Made by a program: the position numbers and the translations under genes | The notes under the pieces: generated by a model | What the model was told of the DNA's origin: nothing | Databases searched by the model: none | Seen by the model: only the letters and a program-made list of their open reading frames with translations | In this document: one piece after another, positions 17,269 to 25,588 of the stretch | How positions within the stretch are numbered: the first letter of the stretch is position 1 | How the letters are laid out: each line of letters begins with the position of its first letter | Assembly (NCBI RefSeq): GCF_020297055.1 | Contig: NZ_JAIXCQ010000006.1 | Location: 62,001 to 126,000 of the forward strand | Origin: Isoptericola luteus | GTDB taxonomy: Bacteria > Actinomycetota > Actinomycetes > Actinomycetales > Cellulomonadaceae | Direction of reading: 5' to 3' | DNA length: 64,000 bases

Positions 17269-18834
17269 TCAGACCCGGGAGTCGGCCTGGGACTCGTACA
17301 CCGCGGCGTCGAGCACGCCGTCGGCGCGCACGACGGGGGCAGCCGGCTCGACGGGTGCGGCCGGTGCCGTCTCGAGGTCGCGGGCGTCGGCGGGGACGCC
17401 GTCGATGCTGGGCATCAGGGTGGACAGCTCGCCGCGCCAGGAGGCGAAGCGCTCCGGGAAGCAGGTCTCGAGCACGTCGACCATCGCGGAGGCGGCGGTC
17501 GAGGCGCCGGGGGAGGCGCCGAGCAGGCCGGCGATGGTGCCGTCGGCGCCCGAGACGATCTCGGTGCCGAACTGCAGCACGCCCTTGCCCTCGGCGTCGC
17601 GCTTGATGACCTGCACGCGCTGCCCGGCGGTGATCGTCTCCCAGTCCTTCGGGTGAGCGGTCGGCATGAACTGCTGGAGGCTGTGGAACTTGGTCTCCGG
17701 CGCCGCCACGAGCTGGCCGACGAGGTACTGGGTGAGGTCGAGGTTCTTCAGCCCCGCGCCGAGCATCGACGTGAGGTTGTGGGCGCGCATCGACGTGATC
17801 AGGCCGAGGTACTTGCCCTTCTTGAGGTACTTGGGGCTGAACCCGGCGTACGGGCCGAACATGAGGTACTGCCGGCCGTCGATGACGCGCGTGTCCAGGT
17901 GAGGCACCGACATCGGCGGCGCGCCGACGTCGGCCTTGCCGTAGACCTTGGCCTGGTGCCGCGCGACGACCTCGGGGTTCGAGGTGCGCAGAAACTCGCC
18001 GGAGATCGGGAAGCCGCCGAAGCCCTTGATCTCGGGGATGCCCGAGGACTGCAGCAGCGGCAGCGCGCCGCCACCGGCGCCGACGAACACGAACTTGGCG
18101 TCGACGGTGCTCGTGCGCACGTCCGCGTTCCAGGAGCGGTCCTTGACGCGCAGGCGCCAGCGGCCGTCCTTGCGGCGCTTGAGGCTCTTGACCTCGTGCT
18201 CGAGCTTGAGCTCGGCGCCGTTCTGCACGAGCCCGTCGACGAGCTGGCGGGTGAGGTTGCCGAAGTCGACGTCGGTGCCCGAGGTCGACCGGGTCGCGGC
18301 GACGGCCTCCGAGGCGTCGCGGTCCTCGGTGAGCAGCGGTGCCCAGCGCTCGATCGTGGCGCGGTCGGTGCTGAGCTCGAGGTCGCGGAACAGGGGGTGC
18401 GCGCTGAGGGCCTGGTGCCGGCGGCGCAGGTACTCGACGTTCTTCTCGCCACGCACGAACGTCATGTGCGGGGTGCGGCTGATGAACGACGAGTCCTTGA
18501 GGCGGCCGGTCGCCAGCAGGTGCTGCCACAGCTCGCGGGAGACCTCGAACTGTTCGTTGATCGCCACCGCCTTGCTGATGTCGACCGTGCCGTCGGCTCG
18601 CTCCGGCGTGTAGTTGAGCTCGCAGAGCGCGGCGTGCCCGGTGCCCGCGTTGTTCCACGGGTTGGAGGACTCCAGCGCGACGTCGTCGAGGCGCTCGTAG
18701 ATGCGGATCGACCACGTCGGCTCGAGCTGCTGGAGCAGCGTGCCGAGGGTCGCACTCATGATGCCGGCGCCGATGAGGACGACGTCGACGTCGCCTGAGG
18801 CCTGGGTGCCGGGAGCCGTCTGTCGCGAAGTCAC
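17269..18834 (-). CDS. mqo: Malate:quinone oxidoreductase
   Basis: The 521-residue FAD enzyme matches Mqo throughout: the dinucleotide-binding VVLIGAGIMSATLGTLLQQL near the start, LESSNPWNNAGTGHAALCELNYT (in pieces, about 55-77), GAGGGALPLLQ, and GLLGASPGASTA near the C-terminus. It oxidises malate to oxaloacetate and passes electrons to quinone at the membrane surface, in place of or beside soluble malate dehydrogenase. I chose the GTG at 18834 over that at 18843 because TACAGT lies 7 bases before it and overlaps the other start. The last 30 residues form an Ala/Pro-rich tail. It converges on pntB. Confidence 0.95.
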   Translation of the reverse strand: MTSRQTAPGTQASGDVDVVLIGAGIMSATLGTLLQQLEPTWSIRIYERLDDVALESSNPWNNAGTGHAALCELNYTPERADGTVDISKAVAINEQFEVSRELWQHLLATGRLKDSSFISRTPHMTFVRGEKNVEYLRRRHQALSAHPLFRDLELSTDRATIERWAPLLTEDRDASEAVAATRSTSGTDVDFGNLTRQLVDGLVQNGAELKLEHEVKSLKRRKDGRWRLRVKDRSWNADVRTSTVDAKFVFVGAGGGALPLLQSSGIPEIKGFGGFPISGEFLRTSNPEVVARHQAKVYGKADVGAPPMSVPHLDTRVIDGRQYLMFGPYAGFSPKYLKKGKYLGLITSMRAHNLTSMLGAGLKNLDLTQYLVGQLVAAPETKFHSLQQFMPTAHPKDWETITAGQRVQVIKRDAEGKGVLQFGTEIVSGADGTIAGLLGASPGASTAASAMVDVLETCFPERFASWRGELSTLMPSIDGVPADARDLETAPAAPVEPAAPVVRADGVLDAAVYESQADSRV

Positions 18835-18947
18835 GCCCGCCACTGTACGACGTGCGTGAAAACTGTCACAAAGAATGAGAGGAACCTCACAAGAGCTCCT
18901 GACCTGCAGTGACGCCCGTCACAGAACGGTTCCTGCAACCGCGCAGG

Positions 18948-19685
18948 TCAGGCCCCGGAGGTCGGTTCAGGGGTCGTCGACGACGGCCAGGGAGCCATCT
19001 CGGGAAGCGAGACGGGGTTGCCGTCCCGGGTCGCGGAGACCTCTCCGGCGGGCTCGCGACCGGCCAGCCAGGCGGCGACGTCGCGCGGGTCCCCGACGAG
19101 CTCGAGCCCGCCGTCGCCGCCCCGCCAGGCATCCGGGAGGCGCACGGCCAGGAAGTCGCGCAGGTGGGCGCAGAACGCGGGGTCCCACGTGTCGTACCCG
19201 AGGCTCAGGCCGCCCAGCCCGGCGGTCGCGTCGACGGCGTGGATGCGGGCCTCGCGCCACCAGGCCAGCAGCGCGTCGGTCAGCACGCCGTCGCGGTACG
19301 CGATCGGGGCGTCCCACAGCGGGTGCCCCGGCTCGGGCCAGGCGGCCGCCAGGCGCTCCCGCGCCGCGACGAGGGCGTCCGCGTGCTCGGCGGCGGTGCG
19401 CCCGGCGCCCGCCTCGATCGCCGCGGCACGGCCGGCCTGGCCGCCGTCGTAGGGGGCCACGGTCTCGCCGCGCGCGGCGTACTCCGCCTGGCGCGCGAGC
19501 GCCGCCGCGACGCCGGCGAGGTGCGAGAGCACGTGCCCCCGCGTCCAGCCCGGCAGGGGCGACGCGTGGCCGACCGCGTCGTCGGGCAGCGCGCGCACGA
19601 CGTCGACGACGGCGCCGAGCGCGGCGTCGGCGTCCGCGAGCACGTGGGCGGTCGGGGTCTCGGGGGTCGCGGCGTCGTCCGTCAT
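18948..19685 (-). CDS. Mycothiol-dependent maleylpyruvate isomerase-family protein
   Basis: The 245-residue DinB/MDMPI-fold protein has PLPGWTRGHVLSHLAGVAAAL (split at residue 20; first metal histidine at about 53) and WREARIHAVDATAGLG (ExxxH zinc pair at about 150-154, then the HxxD loop), matching the actinobacterial maleylpyruvate isomerase. The true enzyme uses mycothiol to isomerise maleylpyruvate in gentisate degradation, but no gentisate genes are here, so the role is open. Its ATG overlaps the stop of the PPOX gene by 4 bases and it is the third gene of the operon with the TetR regulator. The divergent gap to mqo is 104 bases. Confidence 0.8.
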   Translation of the reverse strand: MTDDAATPETPTAHVLADADAALGAVVDVVRALPDDAVGHASPLPGWTRGHVLSHLAGVAAALARQAEYAARGETVAPYDGGQAGRAAAIEAGAGRTAAEHADALVAARERLAAAWPEPGHPLWDAPIAYRDGVLTDALLAWWREARIHAVDATAGLGGLSLGYDTWDPAFCAHLRDFLAVRLPDAWRGGDGGLELVGDPRDVAAWLAGREPAGEVSATRDGNPVSLPEMAPWPSSTTPEPTSGA

Positions 19686-20419
19686 GGCCACAGCAGCTCC
19701 TTGGTCCAGGTGATGTCGGTGTCGTCGTGCGTGGTGGGGGTGGTGGGGGTGGTGCGGGTGGCGCCGGCCGCCGGTGTACGCCGGTAGCGCAGGCGCGACT
19801 GGCCCTTGTCGTCGCTCGCCTGCCAGAACTCCACCTCGACGGGGGTCAGCACCCACGCCGTCCAGGTGGGGGCGGCGTCGTCGGGGTGGGCGCGGGCATG
19901 TTCGAGCCGGTCCGCGAACGCGTCCCGGTACTCCTGCGGGGAGCCGAGGGGCTCGCTCTGGTGGCCCACCAGGCCGGCGGCGCGCGAGCCGTCGGGTCGG
20001 GCCCGGAAGTCCGCCGCCCCGGCCTCGGTGCCCGCCGAGGTGGCGCGGCCGGTGACCCGCACCTGCCGCCCGAGGTCACGCCAGAAGAAGGTGAGCGAGG
20101 CGTGCGGGTTCGCCTCGAGGTCGCGGCCCTTGGGGCTGCTCGCGTGCCCGGCGAACCACCAGCCGTCGTCCGTGACGTCCTTGAGCGCGAGGGTGCGCGC
20201 GTGCACCCGTCCCTCGGTGTCCGCCGTGGAGAGGGTCGCCGCGTGCGGCGCGCCGACCCCGGCCGCGAGGGCGTCGTCGAGCCACGCGCCGAACAGGTCC
20301 TGAGGCGCGGCGGGAGCGCTGCTCAGGTCGTCGAGGTCGACGCCGAACGGCGGGAGGCCCGGAGGAAAGGTGCGGAGCGCGCGCAGGCGCTCGCGGAACG
20401 TCGGCCGTCCCTGCGTCAT
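19682..20419 (-). CDS. Pyridoxamine 5'-phosphate oxidase-family flavoprotein
   Basis: The 245-residue protein looks like a PdxH-type flavin oxidase: AATLSTADTEGRVHARTLALKDV (in two pieces, about 60-82), WWFAGHASSPKGRDLEANPHASL, FFWRDLGRQVRVTGRA, and a C-terminal QSRLRYRR in the position of the PdxH WRLHDR-type substrate motif. True PdxH makes pyridoxal 5'-phosphate; the operon with TetR and MDMPI proteins suggests a specialised relative. Near the C-terminus a Thr/Pro run (ATRTTPTTPTTHDDTD) arises from short repeats of the codons for Thr-Pro. It is joined to both neighbours by ATGA overlaps. Confidence 0.75.
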   Translation of the reverse strand: MTQGRPTFRERLRALRTFPPGLPPFGVDLDDLSSAPAAPQDLFGAWLDDALAAGVGAPHAATLSTADTEGRVHARTLALKDVTDDGWWFAGHASSPKGRDLEANPHASLTFFWRDLGRQVRVTGRATSAGTEAGAADFRARPDGSRAAGLVGHQSEPLGSPQEYRDAFADRLEHARAHPDDAAPTWTAWVLTPVEVEFWQASDDKGQSRLRYRRTPAAGATRTTPTTPTTHDDTDITWTKELLWP

Positions 20420-20982
20420 GCGTCCTCCTTCGTGGTGCGGCCGAGCAGCGTGACGAATCCCCGCACGGCGGCACGCATGGCGCCGGGGTCGCCGGTGGCG
20501 CGGGCGAGCACGTAGCCCCCCTGCACCACGGCGACCGCGGTGTGCGCCAGGTCGCGGGCGGCGTCGTCGGGCAGCCCCGTCTCGCGCAGGGCGGCGGCCA
20601 CGGACCCGACCAACCGGACGAAGTAGGCGGTGACGACGTCGCGAAGGTCGTCGTCGTCCATGACGGCCTGGTCGCTGGTGAGGCGGCCGATCGTGCAGCC
20701 GCCGAGCGCGTCGCGGGGCCGCTCGAGGTAGGCGACGACGCGGTCGAGCGCCGGCGAGTCGTCGTCCAGCTCGGCACGCGCCACCGCGAGCGCCTCGGCC
20801 ACGGAGGCGCCCACCGCGGCGAGGGCGAGGTCGTGCTTGGTGGGGAAGTGGTGGTAGAGGCTGCCCTGCCCCACGCCGCTCACCTCCAGCACCTGGCGCG
20901 GGCTGGTGGGCCCGACGCCCTGGGAGGCGAAGAGCCGCTGGGCGGACGCGATGAGCCGGTCCCGTGCGTCGGTGGTGACCAT
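20416..20982 (-). CDS. TetR-family transcriptional regulator
   Basis: This 188-residue repressor has the N-terminal TetR helix-turn-helix (about 6-50): RDRLIASAQRLFASQGVG, then QVLEVSGVGQGSLYHHFPTK. The C-terminal part is an all-helical ligand domain with CTIGRL. It is the first gene of an operon with the PPOX and MDMPI proteins, with 4-base overlaps throughout. The ATG at 20982 lies just 4 bases from a perfect 28-base operator, and no ribosome site fits between them. Translation therefore probably uses a very short leader, and binding would block transcription start directly. The inducer is unknown. Confidence 0.85.
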   Translation of the reverse strand: MVTTDARDRLIASAQRLFASQGVGPTSPRQVLEVSGVGQGSLYHHFPTKHDLALAAVGASVAEALAVARAELDDDSPALDRVVAYLERPRDALGGCTIGRLTSDQAVMDDDDLRDVVTAYFVRLVGSVAAALRETGLPDDAARDLAHTAVAVVQGGYVLARATGDPGAMRAAVRGFVTLLGRTTKEDA

Positions 20983-20986
20983 CACG

Positions 20987-21014
20987 CCAACATACCTACG
21001 TGTAGGTATGTTGG
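20987..21014. promoter_or_regulatory. TetR operator, perfect inverted repeat
   Basis: CCAACATACCTAC (20987-20999) and GTAGGTATGTTGG (21002-21014) are exact inverted copies separated by two bases. The AT-rich centre stands out from the surrounding sequence. Its position 4 bases before the TetR start codon, on that gene's promoter, makes it the natural autoregulatory site of this repressor. Confidence 0.88.
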
Positions 21015-21064
21015 CCAGGGGGACCGGGACGCCTCCGCAGCGCGACCGCCCCGCCCCCTGGAGC

Positions 21065-21135
21065 GTGTGTGGGGGGGGGTTGGGCCCCCCCGCCGGCCCC
21101 CCCCCCCCCCCCCCCCCCCCACACCCCCCCCACAC
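21065..21135. repeat. Homopolymer cluster with C24 tract and flanking inverted repeats
   Basis: The 136 bases between the TetR operator and the end of the acetyltransferase gene contain G9 (21071-21079), C7 (21085-21091), C24 (21097-21120) and C8 (21124-21131). GTGTGGGGGGGG (ending 21078) and CCCCCCCCACAC (21124-21135) are inverted copies, so the region could fold into a hairpin. On the minus strand it is a string of G-runs able to form a quadruplex, upstream of the TetR operon. A sequencing or assembly artefact is a serious alternative. Confidence 0.8.
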
Positions 21136-21150
21136 CGCCACGGTGCCCGG

Positions 21151-22401
21151 TCAGAAGTAGTCGCGCACGTGCACCTGGCGGCCGCCCCACAGGGCGTCCC
21201 AGACGGCGTCGTGCTCCGTCGGCCCCGTGAGGTGCCCGGCGAGGCGCAGATTCGCGCACGACTGCGCCCCGGCGTAGGACTGGGCCAGCCCTGCGGAGGT
21301 GAACGTCGGGCGGTCGCCCGGCACTGCGTGGCCGTCGGCCTCCACCCGGACGGCGCCCGCCTCGACGGCGAGCGTCCAGGCGCCCTCGAGATCCGGGGCG
21401 AGGGGGTCCACGACGGCGAACGGCACCCGCGCGCTCACGGGGGCGAGGCGCGCGGACGCGAGCGCGCCGGGCACGTCGAGCAGCCGCAGCATGTACGGAC
21501 GGCTGGTCGTGGTGGCGGCGTGGTCGGGCAGCACGAGCCGCGTCACGTCCGCCCCCGCCCAGGCGCCCGACGTGGCGACCGTGACCTCGCCGACCACGGC
21601 CGAGAACGAGCCGAGCAGCCGCCACAGCGCCCGCGCGGCGTCGGGAGTCAGCGCGACCAGGTCGTCCACCTCGACGGCGCCCGTGCGGTCGTACCCGGAC
21701 CCGCGCGACCAGCTCACGAAGCCGACGAGCCGTTCGTCGCCGGCGCCGGCACCGTCGCCGCCGCCTGCGCCGCCCGTCACGGCGAGGGTGACGCCGGTGC
21801 AGTCGGCGTCCGGGCCCACCATCTCGCCGGGCTCCATGAGGAACGGGGCTTCCGCGCGCGTCAGCGGGCCGTTCTGCGCGGAGGCCCACGTGGAGTAGAC
21901 GCGCCGGACTGCGGGCACGTCGGCCGCCGTCGCGCGGCGGGTGCGCACGGCGTCGGGCGGTCGGACGGCGGCCAGGGCCGCCATCGGGACGCGCGCCTCG
22001 TCGAACGAGCCGACCACCTCGTACCCGAGGCCGCGGTAGATCCCGGCCGAGGAGGGGTAGAGGGTCGAGACGACCTCGCCGAGGCCGCGAGCCTCCGCGA
22101 GCGCGGCGTCCACCAGCGGGCGCAGGATCCCGCTGCCGCGGCGTTCCGCCGCCACCGTGACGCCTGCGAGCCCCGCCGTGGCGACGGGCACGCCGTGGAA
22201 CCAGGAGGTGAACCGCCGCACGCCCAGCGCGGCGACGACCTCGCCGCCGTCCGTCGCGACCCACGGCCGGGTGTTCGGGGCCGGCCACGACGCGGGGTCC
22301 GGGTCCGCCTGCGGGCGGGAGGGGACGCCGAAGGCCTCGGCGCCGAGGCGGCGGGCGGCGGGCACGTCGACGAACGCGCTGCGGCGGATCTGAAGGCTCA
22401 C
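21151..22401 (-). CDS. Eis-like GNAT N-acetyltransferase with SCP2-type C-terminal domain
   Basis: The 416-residue protein has the three-part architecture of Eis proteins: a GNAT domain (about 1-150) with the acetyl-CoA loop VTVAAERRGSGILRPLVDAAL (in pieces, about 78-98), a second GNAT-like domain (about 160-300), and a C-terminal SCP2-like region (about 310-416). It ends in DYF, and Eis proteins use the C-terminal carboxylate in catalysis. The family acetylates amines, including aminoglycosides in some species; the substrate here is unknown. GTG at 22401 is the likely start, without a clear ribosome site. It is divergent from an MFS gene over 63 bases. Confidence 0.82.
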   Translation of the reverse strand: MSLQIRRSAFVDVPAARRLGAEAFGVPSRPQADPDPASWPAPNTRPWVATDGGEVVAALGVRRFTSWFHGVPVATAGLAGVTVAAERRGSGILRPLVDAALAEARGLGEVVSTLYPSSAGIYRGLGYEVVGSFDEARVPMAALAAVRPPDAVRTRRATAADVPAVRRVYSTWASAQNGPLTRAEAPFLMEPGEMVGPDADCTGVTLAVTGGAGGGDGAGAGDERLVGFVSWSRGSGYDRTGAVEVDDLVALTPDAARALWRLLGSFSAVVGEVTVATSGAWAGADVTRLVLPDHAATTTSRPYMLRLLDVPGALASARLAPVSARVPFAVVDPLAPDLEGAWTLAVEAGAVRVEADGHAVPGDRPTFTSAGLAQSYAGAQSCANLRLAGHLTGPTEHDAVWDALWGGRQVHVRDYF

Positions 22402-22464
22402 ACCGGCGACGCTAGCGGCCGGCGGCCGGAGCGGCAGCGTCATTTGCGCCGTAGCGTGGTGCGG

Positions 22465-23823
22465 GTGGCCGTGACCTCGCAGCAACGCCGCGTCCTGCTC
22501 GTGGCGATCCTCGCGTCGTTCGTGTCGTTCCTCGACGGGACGGTGGTGAACGTCGCGCTGCCCGCCATCGGCGACGAGCTGGGCGGCACCGGCGCGGACC
22601 GGCTCCGGCTGCAGCAGTGGGTGGTCGACGGCTACCTCGTGACGCTCGGCTCCCTGATCCTGCTCGCCGGCTCGCTGTCCGACGTGCACGGGCGGCGACG
22701 GGTGCTGTCCGCCGGGCTGGTCGGGTTCGCCGTCGCGTCGGTGCTCTGCGCCATCGCACCGACCGGACCCGTGCTCGTGGGCGCCCGGCTGCTGCAGGGC
22801 GTGGCGGGCGCGCTGCTCGTGCCCAGCTCGCTCGCGCTCATCATCTCGGCGTTCGACGGCGAGGCGCAGGGCCGGGCCATCGGCCGGTGGACCGCGTGGA
22901 CGGGCACCGCGATGATCGTCGGGCCGTTCGTCGGCGGCGGGCTCGTGGACCTGGCGTCCTGGCGCTGGGTGTTCTGGATCAACGTGCCGGTCGTCGCCGT
23001 GACCTGGTGGCTGCTGCGCGCGGTGCCGGAGTCGGCCGGGACCGGGCGGCGGCTCGACGTCCCCGGGGCGGTCCTCGCGGCGACAGGGCTGGCGGCGGCC
23101 GTGTTCGGGCTCATCGAGCGGGTGTGGCCCGTGGCCGTGGTCGGCGCCGTGCTGCTCGTCGTGTTCGTCGCCTACGAGCGGCGCGCCCCCGACCCGATGA
23201 TGCCGCTGCGGCTCTTCGCCGCCCGGAACTTCGCATGGGGCAACGTGGCGACGTTCGCCGTCTACGGCGCGCTCTCGCTCGGCGGGTTCGTGCTGGGCCT
23301 GTTCCTCCAGCAGGTGGCGGGGTACTCGGCCACGGCCGCCGGCGTGGCGCAGCTGCCCATGACGCTCGCGATGCTGGCGCTCTCCACGCGGTTCGGCACC
23401 CTCGCCGGCCGGTACGGGGCGCGCTGGTTCATGACGGTGGGACCGGTCGTCGCCGGGGTCGGCTTCCTGATGCTGCTGGTCATGGACGAGTCCGCCGCGT
23501 ACGTCACCCAGGTGCTGCCCGGCCTGCTCGTCTTCGGGCTGGGGCTGTCGATCACCGTCGCGCCCCTCACCTCGGCGATCCTGGGCGCGGCCCCGCCGTC
23601 CGACGCGGGGATCGCGTCGGCGGTGAACAACGCCGTCTCCCGCGTCGCCGGGCTGGTGACCGTCGCGCTCGCGGGCGTCATCCTCGGGGGCACGCTGGAC
23701 GTCGCGTCGTTCCACCGGGCGCTCGTCGTCACCGCGGCCATGCTCGTGCTCGGCGGGCTGATCAGCATGATCGGGATCCGGGACGTGCGGCGTCCCGTCG
23801 AGCCCGTCACAGAGGCAGCTTGA
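22465..23823 (+). CDS. MFS drug transporter, DHA2 (EmrB/QacA) type
   Basis: The 452-residue membrane protein begins with the DHA2 helix-1 motif FVSFLDGTVVNVALPAIG. It has the loop motif GSLSDVHGRRRVLSAG between helices 2 and 3, WRWVFWINVP at the end of helix 6, and hydrophobic segments throughout. It is shorter than typical 14-helix members, so the exact number of helices is uncertain. Such proteins export drugs by proton antiport. TAGCGT lies 7 bases before the GTG at 22465, which supports this start among several GTGs. Its end overlaps the convergent GNAT gene by 17 bases. Confidence 0.85.
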   Translation: MAVTSQQRRVLLVAILASFVSFLDGTVVNVALPAIGDELGGTGADRLRLQQWVVDGYLVTLGSLILLAGSLSDVHGRRRVLSAGLVGFAVASVLCAIAPTGPVLVGARLLQGVAGALLVPSSLALIISAFDGEAQGRAIGRWTAWTGTAMIVGPFVGGGLVDLASWRWVFWINVPVVAVTWWLLRAVPESAGTGRRLDVPGAVLAATGLAAAVFGLIERVWPVAVVGAVLLVVFVAYERRAPDPMMPLRLFAARNFAWGNVATFAVYGALSLGGFVLGLFLQQVAGYSATAAGVAQLPMTLAMLALSTRFGTLAGRYGARWFMTVGPVVAGVGFLMLLVMDESAAYVTQVLPGLLVFGLGLSITVAPLTSAILGAAPPSDAGIASAVNNAVSRVAGLVTVALAGVILGGTLDVASFHRALVVTAAMLVLGGLISMIGIRDVRRPVEPVTEAA

Positions 23824-24298
23824 ACCCTTCGTGCGACTGCGCGTAACCGAGCGACCGGTAGAAGCGATGAGCGTCCGGGCGCTGCTTGTCCGACGTGAGC
23901 TGGGCCAGGGTGCAGCCGCGCTCGCGGCCGCGGGCGTGGGCGTGCTCCATGAGCGCGCGCCCGAGCCCCTGGCTGCGCAGCCTCGTGTCGACCCGCACCG
24001 CCTCGACGAGGAGCCGGGTCGCCCCGTTGCGCGAGATGCCGGGGACGAACGTCAGCTGCATGACGCCCACCACCTCGCCGTCGAGCTCGGCGACGACGAG
24101 CTCGTCGTTGGCGCTGGCCTCGATGGCGTCGAACGCCGCCTCGTGGGCAGGCCCGTAGGTGCCCGTGCGCGCGGCCGCGACGGCGTCGTCCGCGATGAGC
24201 TCGACGACGCGCGCCAGGTCGGCGTGGCGGGCGGCGCGGAACCTGAGGGCCGACGCGGGCTCGGTGGGCTCGGTCGCGGGTGCGGGGGACTCGGGCAC
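23807..24298 (-). CDS. GNAT family N-acetyltransferase
   Basis: A 163-residue single-domain acetyltransferase with VGVMQLTFVPGISRNGATRL (motif C/D region), VRVDTRLRSQGLGRALMEHAHARG (in pieces, about 103-126; motif A with the Q/RxxGxG/A acetyl-CoA pyrophosphate loop RSQGLG) and AHRFYRSLGYAQSHEGFKLPL (motif B, in pieces, at the C-terminus). The substrate cannot be predicted. It starts with GTG with TACCGT 6 bases before and no ribosome site, so it is probably leaderless. The final 17 bases overlap the end of the MFS gene on the other strand. Confidence 0.85.
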   Translation of the reverse strand: MPESPAPATEPTEPASALRFRAARHADLARVVELIADDAVAAARTGTYGPAHEAAFDAIEASANDELVVAELDGEVVGVMQLTFVPGISRNGATRLLVEAVRVDTRLRSQGLGRALMEHAHARGRERGCTLAQLTSDKQRPDAHRFYRSLGYAQSHEGFKLPL

Positions 24299-24408
24299 GC
24301 CCGGACGGTATCAGCGTCTGCCCGAGCACCGTCGAGCCGCCCCGAGCGTGCCTCCGCCCTGGGCAGAATGCGCGGCGTCCGTCCGGGGACATGCGCCAGG
24401 GTGGGCGC

Positions 24409-25422
24409 ATGAGGGTTCTGGTGCTGGGTGGCTCGGTGTTCCTCTCGCGTGCGGTCGCGGCCGACGCCCTGGCGCGCGGTCACGAGGTGGTGGCGCTGAC
24501 GCGCGGGCGCACGGGCGGTGTGCCCGACGGCGTGCGGCACGTGGTCGCGGACCGCGAAGGGCCGTTCCCGGGCGATCTCGCCGCCGAGGCCTGGGACGCC
24601 GTCGTCGACGTGTCGCGCACGCCGTCGCACGTGCGCAAGGCGGTCGCGGCCGTCCCGGGGGCGCACTGGGTCTTCGTCTCCACGATCAACGTGTACGCCG
24701 ACGACACGGACCCGGGCGGGCCGGGCGTGGGGCGGTTGCGCGAGCCCGAGCACCAGGACCTCGACCCGTCGACAGGCCCTGAGGCCTACGGCGCGATGAA
24801 GGTCGCGTGCGAGCAGACGGTGCTCGCCGCCGTCGCGAGCGCCACGGTCGTCCGCCCCGGCCTGGTGGTCGGCCCGGGCGACCCGAGCGGCCGGTTCGCC
24901 TACTGGCCCCAGCGGATGCGCCGGGTGCTCGACGGCGGCGCCGCCGACGTCCTGGCGCCCGGGGACCCGGACGACGTGCTGCACGTCGTCGACGTCCGTG
25001 ACCTGGCCGCGTGGATCGTCGACGTCGCCGAGCGGCGGACGGAGGGCACCTTCGACGGCGTGGGCCCTCGGACGACGGTGGGCGAGCTGCTGGACGCCGT
25101 CGCCCGCGGCACCGGGGCCGCCGCGCCCCGATGGCGCTGGGCGGGCAGGGCGGAGCTCGAGGCCGCCGACGTCCGGCCCTGGTCGGGGGAGCGTTCGCTG
25201 CCGTTGTGGTTGCCACGCCCGGAGTACGACGGCATGGCCGCGCACGACGCCGGCCCGGCGCTCGCGGCGGGCCTGTCGCCGCGTCCCGTCGAGGACACGG
25301 CACGCGACACGCTCGCGTGGCTACGGGCCACCCCGGACGCCGCCGTCACCGGTCTGACCGCCGAGCAGGAGTCCGGGGTGCTGCGGGGTGTCGCCGGCCC
25401 GCCGCCGACCCCAGGGGGGTGA
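24409..25422 (+). CDS. NAD-dependent epimerase/dehydratase-family (extended SDR) protein
   Basis: The 337-residue protein begins MRVLVLGGSVFLSRAVAADA, an extended-SDR nucleotide loop (GGSxFLSR instead of the usual GGxGFIG). It continues with HWVFVSTINVYADD and, later, EAYGAMKVACEQ, the YxxxK active-site pair (Tyr at about 125). The C-terminal half has VHVVDVRDLAAWIVD-like sequence, typical of substrate-domain ends. Close relatives in actinobacteria are annotated as reductases or epimerases of unknown substrate. A second in-frame ATG at 24391 is possible, but the shorter form begins at the beta strand. It is divergent from the GNAT gene. Confidence 0.75.
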   Translation: MRVLVLGGSVFLSRAVAADALARGHEVVALTRGRTGGVPDGVRHVVADREGPFPGDLAAEAWDAVVDVSRTPSHVRKAVAAVPGAHWVFVSTINVYADDTDPGGPGVGRLREPEHQDLDPSTGPEAYGAMKVACEQTVLAAVASATVVRPGLVVGPGDPSGRFAYWPQRMRRVLDGGAADVLAPGDPDDVLHVVDVRDLAAWIVDVAERRTEGTFDGVGPRTTVGELLDAVARGTGAAAPRWRWAGRAELEAADVRPWSGERSLPLWLPRPEYDGMAAHDAGPALAAGLSPRPVEDTARDTLAWLRATPDAAVTGLTAEQESGVLRGVAGPPPTPGG

Positions 25423-25588
25423 GTGGGGTCGGTCACGTACCCCGTACCACGCCTGGTTCAGGGCTACGGTTGAACCGTCAGCACCCGCTCCTCAACCCGG
25501 GGGCCGTGGGTGGTCGTTCGTCCTTCAGGGCGTCGTCTCGCGATCTTCGCGTCCCCGCCCGTGGGCGTGATGTGAGGGAGTGAGACGG

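Noticed and set aside
19740-19765. GTGGTGGGG short repeats as a regulatory repeat
   Set aside because: They lie inside the flavoprotein gene and encode its Thr/Pro-rich segment, so a coding explanation is enough.
20542-22458. Upstream extension of the MFS gene at 22465
   Set aside because: The frame is open but runs antisense through the TetR and acetyltransferase genes and through the C24 tract; MFS similarity starts only at the GTG near 22465.
25455-25476. GGTTCA and TGAACC inverted repeat before the SDR gene
   Set aside because: Arms of only 6 bases with a 10-base spacer occur by chance often; no promoter element is placed around it.
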